Source: Nitrospira sp.
GTDB lineage: Bacteria > UBA9089 > CG2-30-40-21 > SBAY01
Direction: 5' to 3'
Assembly: GCA_005239945.1 (NCBI GenBank)
Contig: SBAY01000279.1
Coordinates: 1-19,875 of the forward strand
DNA: 19,875 bases
Positions 14,300-19,875 of this stretch are shown piece by piece. A program made the position numbers and the translations under genes. Position 1 is the stretch's first letter. Every line of letters begins with the position of its first letter. A model generated the notes under the pieces. That model searched no databases, was not told the origin of the DNA, and worked only from the letters and a program-made list of their open reading frames with translations.

Positions 14300-14422
14300 A
14301 TGAAGAATAATTTAGTCTATGAGGATTTGACCTATATTGTCCCTAAGTTTGGAGAAATTTTGAATTTAGCCCTCGACAAATCGGAATTCTTGTGGTATAA
14401 TAATATAAGTAAGCGGATTTAG
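14300..14422 (+). other. Weak 40-codon ORF
   Basis: ATG 14300 opens 40 codons starting MKNNLVYEDLTYIVPK. No SD is visible, the ORF runs through the promoter at 14373-14401, and its stop falls in the left arm of the 9-mer hairpin. The first residues faintly recall GxxExxY-type proteins, but I would not assign it. Most likely a fragment or chance ORF. Confidence 0.15.
14373..14401 (+). promoter_or_regulatory. Promoter of the truncated beta-helix gene
   Basis: TCGACA (14373-14378), exactly 17 bp, TATAAT (14396-14401). The predicted start, about 14408, is the base just before the inverted 9-mer hairpin. Confidence 0.65.
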
Positions 14423-14478
14423 CAGATTAAACGGATAAAAAGAATAAAAAATCCGCTTAATCCGCTCAATCCGCTTAC
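14409..14478. repeat. Inverted period-9 repeat hairpin in a 5' leader
   Basis: The arms 14409-14436 and 14451-14478 (28 nt each) are reverse complements at 25 positions, with a 14-nt A-rich loop. Each arm is itself about three 9-mers; the right arm reads ATCCGCTTA, ATCCGCTCA, ATCCGCTTA. It fills the leader between the predicted transcription start and the SD (AAGGAGGG, 14488-14495) of the gene at 14505. Confidence 0.85.
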
Positions 14479-14504
14479 CAAAATTACAAGGAGGGTTTTA
14501 AAGA

Positions 14505-14924
14505 ATGAAAAAGTTTGTTGGTTTTATTGGGATTTTAGGGGTTTTGCTGGGAATGGTAAAAATAGCTTCGGCAGCGGATATTTATGTGCCAGGAAACTAT
14601 ACCACCATTCAGGCGGCTATTAATGCCGCAGTTACTGGGGATACGGTTTGGGTGGCTGATGGCACCTGGACAGGCACAGGGAATAAGGAGTTAACCTGGT
14701 CAGGAAAGAAGATTACTGTGCGGTCTGTTAATGGAGCCAATAATTGCATCATCGACTGCCAAAATTCAGGTAGAGGGTTTTATCTTAATGGGGCAGGTGA
14801 TTGTGGAACAATATCAGGGTTCACCATAAGGAATGGGTATGTTACTGGGAACTGGCCTAATGACGCTGGTGGCGGGATTTATTGCTACTCCTTCTCGCCC
14901 ACGGTGGTCAACAGTATCCTTTGA
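14505..14924 (+). CDS. Truncated secreted beta-helix protein
   Basis: 139 codons. A clear signal peptide (MKKFVGFIGILGVLLGMVKI, cleavage after ASA at about 23) precedes the start of a right-handed parallel beta-helix: IYVPGNYTTIQAAINAA, then WVADGTWTGTGNKELTWSG and GFTIRNGYV. Normal members run for hundreds of residues. This one stops at TGA 14922-14924 just as the NG-rich coil repeats begin, 10 bp before a TTAATTACCC repeat. It is nearly identical in DNA to 17460-17580 of the long gene. A strong SD (AAGGAGGG) and a promoter precede it, so a short secreted product could be made. Probably a degraded copy; a silent recombination donor is possible but unproven. Confidence 0.75.
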   Translation: MKKFVGFIGILGVLLGMVKIASAADIYVPGNYTTIQAAINAAVTGDTVWVADGTWTGTGNKELTWSGKKITVRSVNGANNCIIDCQNSGRGFYLNGAGDCGTISGFTIRNGYVTGNWPNDAGGGIYCYSFSPTVVNSIL

Positions 14925-14933
14925 GATGATACG

Positions 14934-14964
14934 GTAATTAATTACCCAGTTACTTAATTACCCA
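14934..14964. repeat. Period-8 repeat ATTACCCA
   Basis: GTAATTA, ATTACCCA, GTTACTTA, ATTACCCA in a row, 10 bp after the stop of the truncated beta-helix gene. It resembles the other short-period loci and sits at the broken gene end. Confidence 0.6.
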
Positions 14965-15002
14965 AAATGTTCTTTGACAATTGAATATGTTTATTTTTGC
15001 TC

Positions 15003-15031
15003 TTGACAGATAGGAAAAAGTAAAGTATAAT
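15003..15031 (+). promoter_or_regulatory. Consensus sigma70-type promoter of the DUF2723 gene
   Basis: TTGACA (15003-15008), exactly 17 bp, TATAAT (15026-15031): a perfect consensus. The start near 15038 leaves a leader of about 16 nt containing the SD GAGGTGA (15043-15049) before ATG 15054. Confidence 0.85.
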
Positions 15032-15053
15032 TGATAGGTGATGAGGTGAAGGT

Positions 15054-17150
15054 ATGGGGAAGAAAGTTAGAGGACAGAAGATAGATTACAGAAAGCAGAA
15101 AAAGAGGAAGTGGAGGATTCAGTTGAAGATTCCAAAGTTTCTTATCCCGAAGGATGAGCCGATTGTTCCAAGACCATTTACTTTGATAGATTATACAGGG
15201 GGGATAGTAGTATTCTTTATCTGCTGGACAGTGTATTTGCACACCTTGACTCCGACGATTGGATTTCAGGATTCAGGGGATATGGTTACTGCGGCGTATG
15301 TTTTAGGTATTCCACATCCAACGGGTTATCCGCTGTATTGCTTGCTTGGAAAACTATGGATGACTATTCTACCGATTGGAAACATTGCCTATCGGATGAA
15401 CTTAGCCTCTGCCTTATGTGCTTCGTTATCGTGTATGATGGTGTACTTTATTATATTGAAAGTAGGAAGTGGGAAGTGGGAAGTAGGAAGTAATAAAGGA
15501 AGTAATAAAGAAGGTAAAAACTTCTCACTTCTTATTTCTCACCTCTCACTTATCATCCCTGCGATAGTTGGAGCGTTAATGCTTGCCTTTGCTACTACCT
15601 TCTGGGAACAGGCGGTAATTGCTGAGAAATACACACTCAATGCCTTGTTTGCAACATTACTAATCTTCATCCTACTAAAGTGGCAAGAAGCGATGAGCAC
15701 GGAGCACGGAGCAGAGAGCAGAGAGCAAAAAACTCCAGGCTCAATCCTCAACGCTCAACGCTTACTCTACCTATTCTCTTTCACACTCGGCTTATCCTTC
15801 ACACATCACATGCAAACAATCTACTTAGTCCCAGCAAGCATATTCTTTATCATAGCAATATGTTGGAAATACAAAGACTTCTCACTCCTCACTCTTCACT
15901 CCTCACTCAAACTACTTTGCTTATTCATTCTGCCATTGTTCTTATACCTATATCTACCAATCCGAGCAAGTGCGAATCCTCCTTATTGCTATGGTAATCC
16001 AGAGACATTAGAAAGTTTTATTGGACATATTAGTGGAGGAGAATATAAACTTCGATATATTTCTATGGTATCTGCACATGATTTTTTAAAGAGAATGCAA
16101 GAGCATATTAATTTTTTCCCTTATCAATTTACCCCTTATCTTGTGTGGATTGGAATAATAAGCATATTTACTTTTTTAAAAAGGAAATTATTTCTTGTCT
16201 TCTTTTGTGTGATAGTTATTACTAATATAATTTTTGCAATACAATATAATATACCAAATATTAAAGATTATTATATCATATCATATTTAATATTTTCAGT
16301 ATTACTCGGATTAGGAGCAAGAGAGGTAATAGTAAAAGGGATTTATCCTATCTGTGGGAAGAAAATAAAATTACACATACTTTATATTTTTATTTTATTT
16401 CTTCCAATTCTCTCCTTTTCTATACATTATCAGGATAATAATTATAATAACTATTATTTAGCTTATGATTATAATAGAAACATTTTAAAACCTCTAAAAG
16501 AAAAAGCGCTGAGTATTTTAGCATTAGGATATGATGAAGTAGTTTTTCCTTCTGCTTATATACAATGGGTTGAAAATGAACGGTCGGATGTGGCTATAAT
16601 TATTTATGCGGCATTGGAGGAAAAGTCATACATTGATTTACTTAAAAGGAATTATCCTCATGTAGTTATTGATTTTTCTTCTCAAAAAAGAGAAAAAGAG
16701 ATGACAGCAGAAATATTAGAGAAAATTAAAATAGAAAGACTAAATAATCTCATAACTAATAATATCGATAATTATTCTATTTATACCCGGAATCAAGAAC
16801 TTTTTAGCAATTATCAATTAATTCCAGGAAATGTTTTGTTTCGGGTATTAAAAAGAGGAGTAACTTTAGATAAGATGTGTGAAGAATTTAAAGATGTAAA
16901 TTTAAATCTAAGAGGTATTCATAAGGGCAAAATTAATGGAAAGTACCCATCTACTCTAGTAGAAAAGTCAATAATAGAGAATTATGCATTTGCTTATACT
17001 ATGGCGGGACAGTTTTATTATTATATTAAAAAATATGATAAAGCAATTATATCCATAAAAAAAGCATTAGAGATTAATCCTAATTCTCAACAAGATCATT
17101 ATTTTTATAATATTTTTCTAAAGGAGTGTAAATATAAAAATAAAAATTAA
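15054..17150 (+). CDS. DUF2723/TMEM260-like GT-C glycosyltransferase with C-terminal TPR
   Basis: A 698-residue membrane protein. A basic cytosolic tail (1-45) precedes the first helix (about 48-66). The family core then follows: FQDSGDMVTAAYVLGIPHPT with acidic Asp73/Asp76 at the GT-C catalytic position, GYPLYCLLGKL, and WEQAVIAEKYTLNALF at 184-199. Further helices run to about residue 465. A soluble C-terminal part ends in one visible TPR (about 646-690). DUF2723 defines bacterial relatives of TMEM260, a protein O-mannosyltransferase acting on IPT domains in vertebrates, also with TPRs. Three loops (about 137-166, 213-236, 276-286) are encoded by period-7 repeats kept in frame. The IPT-domain gene downstream at 17290 is a plausible substrate. 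Enzyme class likely; acceptor inferred. Confidence 0.88.
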   Translation: MGKKVRGQKIDYRKQKKRKWRIQLKIPKFLIPKDEPIVPRPFTLIDYTGGIVVFFICWTVYLHTLTPTIGFQDSGDMVTAAYVLGIPHPTGYPLYCLLGKLWMTILPIGNIAYRMNLASALCASLSCMMVYFIILKVGSGKWEVGSNKGSNKEGKNFSLLISHLSLIIPAIVGALMLAFATTFWEQAVIAEKYTLNALFATLLIFILLKWQEAMSTEHGAESREQKTPGSILNAQRLLYLFSFTLGLSFTHHMQTIYLVPASIFFIIAICWKYKDFSLLTLHSSLKLLCLFILPLFLYLYLPIRASANPPYCYGNPETLESFIGHISGGEYKLRYISMVSAHDFLKRMQEHINFFPYQFTPYLVWIGIISIFTFLKRKLFLVFFCVIVITNIIFAIQYNIPNIKDYYIISYLIFSVLLGLGAREVIVKGIYPICGKKIKLHILYIFILFLPILSFSIHYQDNNYNNYYLAYDYNRNILKPLKEKALSILALGYDEVVFPSAYIQWVENERSDVAIIIYAALEEKSYIDLLKRNYPHVVIDFSSQKREKEMTAEILEKIKIERLNNLITNNIDNYSIYTRNQELFSNYQLIPGNVLFRVLKRGVTLDKMCEEFKDVNLNLRGIHKGKINGKYPSTLVEKSIIENYAFAYTMAGQFYYYIKKYDKAIISIKKALEINPNSQQDHYFYNIFLKECKYKNKN
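15460..15555 (+). repeat. Inverted period-7 repeats inside the DUF2723 gene (site 1)
   Basis: Left arm AAGTAGG, AAGTGGG, AAGTGGG, AAGTAGG, AAGTAAT (15460-15494). Right arm CTTCTCA, CTTCTTA, TTTCTCA, CCTCTCA, CTTATCA (15521-15555). The units are approximate reverse complements. Encodes a hydrophilic Gly/Ser/Lys loop (residues 136-155), then LLISHLSLI, which blends into the next helix. Confidence 0.85.
15695..15767 (+). repeat. Inverted period-7 repeats inside the DUF2723 gene (site 2)
   Basis: Left arm GAGCACG, GAGCACG, GAGCAGA, GAGCAGA, GAGCAAA (15695-15729). Right arm CTCAATC, CTCAACG, CTCAACG, CTTACTC (15740-15767). GAGC in the left arm pairs with GCTC in the right. Encodes the loop STEHGAESREQKTPGSILN between two membrane segments. 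Confidence 0.85.
15879..15906 (+). repeat. Period-7 repeat inside the DUF2723 gene (site 3)
   Basis: TTCTCAC, TCCTCAC, TCTTCAC, TCCTCAC: one arm only. Encodes FSLLTLHSSLK between helices. The unit is nearly that of the right arm of site 1. Confidence 0.75.
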
Positions 17151-17167
17151 AAGGAGGATGATAAAAT

Positions 17168-17212
17168 ATGGGAAAAGGTCTTGATATTAGAAATATTAAT
17201 AATGGGATTTAA
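17168..17212 (+). pseudogene. 14-codon gene stub before a 9-mer repeat
   Basis: AAAGGAGG (17151-17158) lies about 9 nt before ATG 17168, which opens only MGKGLDIRNINNGI and a stop. A strong SD in front of a stub that ends just before a 9-mer repeat copies the pattern of the other broken genes nearby. The original gene cannot be identified. Confidence 0.3.
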
Positions 17213-17242
17213 TGGAGGAATCGGATAATAAAAAGATAAAAA

Positions 17243-17260
17243 AATCCGCTAAATCCGCTT
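17243..17260. repeat. Period-9 repeat AATCCGCTA/AATCCGCTT
   Basis: Two exact-phase 9-mers of the same family as 14247-14287 and 14409-14478. A short complementary piece (ATCGGAT, 17220-17226) lies across an A-rich spacer. Confidence 0.65.
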
Positions 17261-17289
17261 AACGAAAATATACGAGGAGGTATATAAAA

Positions 17290-19875
17290 ATGAAAATCAA
17301 GTTTTTATGTTTTGTAGTGATTTTAGAGGCTTGAGTTCTGGCAATGATGCCAAAAGGTGCAGGAGCAGTAGATTTGTATGTGCCAGGAAGCTATACAACC
17401 ATTCAGTCGGCTATAGATGCCGCAGTTACTGGCGATACGGTCTGGGTGGCTGATGGAACCTGGACAGGCACAGGGAATAAGGACTTAACCTGGTCAGGAA
17501 AGAAGATTACTGTGCGGTCTGAAAATGGAGCCAATAATTGCATCATCGACTGCCAGGGTTCAGGCAGAGGGTTTTATCTTGAGGGGGCAGGTGATTGCGG
17601 AACAATATCTGGGTTCAGCATAAGGAATGGGAATGCTGGTTGGGGTACTGGGGTTTATTGCGAGAATTCTTCTCCCACCATCACCAATTGCACTATATCA
17701 GGTAATTCAGCATCTGGGGGTGAGGGTGGCGGGATTCGCTGCACTTATTATTCCTCCCCCACCATCACTAATTGTACCATATCAGACAACACCGCATATT
17801 GGGGTGGCGGGATTTTCTGCAATAATAATTCCTTCCCCACCATCACTAATTGTACCATATCAGGCAACACCGCATCTAATGGTGGTGGAATTTTTTGCTG
17901 GAATAATTCCTCCTTCACTATCATCAATTGTACCATATCAGGCAACACCGCACATAGGGGTGGCGGGATTTTTTGCAAGGATAATTCCTCCTCCACCATT
18001 ACCAACTGCACCATATCAGGTAACACCGCATCTGATGGTGGCGGGATTATTTGCTCTAATTCCTTTCCAACCATCACCAATTGCATCATATCAGACAACA
18101 CAGCTTCTAATTGCGGTGGCGGGATTTACTCCTATTATTATTTTTCGCCCACCATCACCAATTGCATCATATCAGGCAACAATGCATCTCATGGTGGCGG
18201 AATTCATTGCGATTATTATTCTTCCCCTACCATCACTAATTGCACCATATCAGATAACGCCGCATCTACTAATGGAGGAGGAATTTATTGCACTTATTAT
18301 TCCTCTCCCACCATCACCAATTGCATCATATCAGACAACACCGCAAGGCTTGGTGGCGGGATTTACTGCTCTTCTTCACCAACCATCACCTATTGTGATT
18401 TTTGGAACAATAGTCCAGAGGATTACTTTGGAATCAGTAATCAGACAGGGATAAATGGTAATATCTCAGCAGACCCTCAATTCATTGGAGGAGATGATTA
18501 TCATTTTCAACCGATCTCTCCCTGCATAGATGTAGGTTCAAACACAGCCCCAGCCATCTCCTCAACCGACAAAGACGGCAATCCGCGGATAGTGAGAATA
18601 GTAGATATGGGTGCGTATGAATTCCAAAGCACACCAACACCGATTAGAGTAACAGTATATGATGCGGGTAATAACTTCATTGGTACTACCCCTACCATTC
18701 AGGCAGGAATAGATATCTGTTCTAATGGTGGCACGGTTTTAGTATCTGATTGGACTTGGACAGGCACATGGAATAAGAACTTAACATGGTCAGGGAAGAA
18801 GATTACGGTGCGGTCTGTGAATGGGTCTCAAAACTGCATCATTGACATTCAAGGTTCAGGAGTGGGGTTTTATCTTACAGGTGATTGCGGAACAATATCA
18901 GGATTCACCATAAGGAATGGGAATGCTGATATGGGTGGCGGGATTTTCTGCTCTAATAATTCCTCGCCCACCATCACCAATTGCATCATATCAGGCAATG
19001 CCGCACGTTATTTTGGTGGCGGGATTTTCTGCTATAACTCTTCTCCCACCATCACCAATTGCACCATATCAGACAACACCGCACATCAGGGTGGTGGGAT
19101 TTTCTGCGATTATAATTCTTCCCCATTCATCACCAACAATATCATCTCAAACAATACTAATTATGGGATATATGAAAGGTATACAACCAACAGTGACCCT
19201 CTGACCAACTATAATTGCTTTTATAACAACACCCCATACAACTATTTTGATGAAGGTAGCACAAATATTAATGATGTAAATACCATTGCCGGCAACAGCA
19301 ATAATATCCTTGGTAACCCACAATTCATAGGAGCTAATGACTATCACCTTCAAGCAATCTCTCCTTGCATAGATGTTGGCTCAAATACTGCCCCAGGTCT
19401 TCCATCAACAGACAAAGACGGAAAGCCAAGAATAATAAACGGCACAGTCGATATAGGTGCTTACGAATTCGGCACACCAACTTATATATCAGTCATACCT
19501 ACCGCAGGAACAGTAGGGACTATCATTATGGTTAGTGGTGGTGGCTTTGGTGCAACGGAATCAGTCAGGATTGATTTTGGGACAACTCGGACTATTTGTA
19601 CAACTTATACTCTGGCGTTAGGTAGTTTTACGACTGCTTTTACCGTTGATATGCAGTCTTATGGTTCTACTACTGTCAGGGCTACGGGGTTAAATTCAGG
19701 TAAGACGGCTGATGCGGTATTTCGTATTTTGCCATGTATTGTGGCAATTACACCCAGGAGTGGGACAGTGGGAACAGGTGTAACTGTTTGGGGTAATGGC
19801 TATGGAGCGAGTGAAACTGTAATCATTCATTTTGGGACAATACCAAGTATTACTGCCGTAATGACAAGTGTAGCA
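17290..19875 (+). CDS. Large secreted beta-helix/IPT surface protein, 3'-partial, in-frame TGA in the signal peptide
   Basis: SD AGGAGGT (17275-17281) precedes ATG 17290: MKIKFLCFVVILEA, TGA at 17332-17334, then VLAMMPKGAGAVDLYVPGSY. From 17335 to the window end the frame is open (847 codons). Order: beta-helix start (TTIQSAIDAA, WVADGTW); ten coils of GGGIxC...SPTITNCTISGNTA (17677-18405); a closing module with DYHFQPISPCIDVG and DKDGNPR...DMGAYEF. A second beta-helix module follows (about 18650-19140), closed by DYHLQAISPCIDVG (19345-19380). Then one IPT/TIG-like domain (about 19486-19725) and the start of another (from about 19735). A wall-exposed adhesin-like role is inferred. The TGA separates the signal peptide core; ATG 17344 downstream would give a cytosolic product. 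Nonsense mutation, readthrough or sequence error are the options. Confidence 0.85.
17677..18405 (+). repeat. Ten in-frame 72-84 bp coding repeats (beta-helix coils)
   Basis: Unit starts (the ACC of ACCATCACCAATTGC or a variant) lie at 17677, 17761, 17839, 17917, 17995, 18070, 18151, 18229, 18310 and 18382, with spacings of 72-84 bp that are always multiples of three. Each encodes one coil with TITNCTIS, GNTA and GGGI. A second short array repeats at 18970, 19048 and 19126. High DNA identity between units makes unequal recombination likely. Confidence 0.9.

Noticed and set aside
14974..15002. Second TTGACA (14974-14979) as a promoter for the DUF2723 gene
   Set aside because: No -10 box lies 16-18 bp downstream; the TTGACA at 15003 with TATAAT is perfect.
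17332..17334. TGA reassigned to a sense codon
   Set aside because: ridA, recN, the YfhO gene at 6701 and the gene at 14505 all end properly at TGA, so TGA is a stop in this organism.
17677..18405. CRISPR-like array of regularly spaced repeats
   Set aside because: Unit spacing is always a multiple of three, the 'spacers' are similar to each other and encode protein, and repeats are not identical. These are coding beta-helix coils.
17627..18454. A 275-codon + strand ORF rich in Ile/Pro/Ser repeats
   Set aside because: It is another frame of the beta-helix coil repeats. The true frame (from 17290) shows TITNC and GGGI coils and stays open for 2.5 kb; the alternative arises because all repeat units are multiples of three.
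1..19875. tRNA, rRNA or riboswitch genes
   Set aside because: I looked for tRNA-like cloverleaf ends, 16S/23S signatures and common riboswitch cores by eye and saw none; the only structured RNA recognised is the intron domain V.

Overview
The window is a low-GC stretch of bacterial chromosome. SD-led genes, sigma70-type promoters and TGA used as an ordinary stop fit genetic code 11. The gene families present are DUF4254, YfhO, DUF2723/TMEM260-like, a secreted M6 protease with an FlgD/T9SS-like tail, and beta-helix/IPT surface proteins. With the many short tandem repeats, they suggest an uncultivated Gram-negative lineage of the Omnitrophota/Desantisbacteria type. That placement is inference; no rRNA or other marker fixes it.

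Layout. 1-51: the 3' part (domain V) of a group II intron, directly upstream of an intact ridA (82-480). 477-801: small ORFs and debris, including an ECF sigma-factor N-terminus that stops after 29 codons. 802-1413 (-): a DUF4254 protein. 1705-4158 (-) and 4308-6701 (+): two divergent YfhO-family membrane proteins, driven by promoters whose -35 boxes lie 7 bp apart. 6920-9193: a secreted M6 metalloprotease. 9194-9624: two gene fragments, one HepT-like and one S23/four-helix-bundle. 9625-10460: an intact MntA-HepT toxin-antitoxin pair. 10463-12187: recN. 12188-12464: three palindromes and a promoter. 12465-13956: a B12-binding radical SAM gene split by a frameshift. 13957-14504: a frameshifted and truncated secreted-protein start, plus repeats. 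14505-14924: a truncated beta-helix protein. 15054-17150: a DUF2723 protein O-mannosyltransferase-like GT-C enzyme with a C-terminal TPR. 17290-19875: a large beta-helix plus IPT/TIG surface protein that runs off the window; it has an in-frame TGA in its signal peptide.

Two themes stand out. One is cell-surface glycosylation and secretion: three GT-C type membrane enzymes, a DUF4254 protein, a secreted protease and IPT-bearing surface proteins. A TMEM260-like enzyme lies next to an IPT-domain protein, which is notable because the vertebrate homologue modifies IPT domains.

The other is a family of degenerate short tandem repeats with unit lengths of 7, 8 or 9 bp, at about seventeen places. 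Each locus has its own unit sequence. Many loci are built as two arms that are reverse complements of each other. The repeats lie between genes, in 5' leaders, at the broken ends of truncated genes, and also in frame inside intact membrane-protein and protease genes. I consider this repeat family the most interesting structure in the window.
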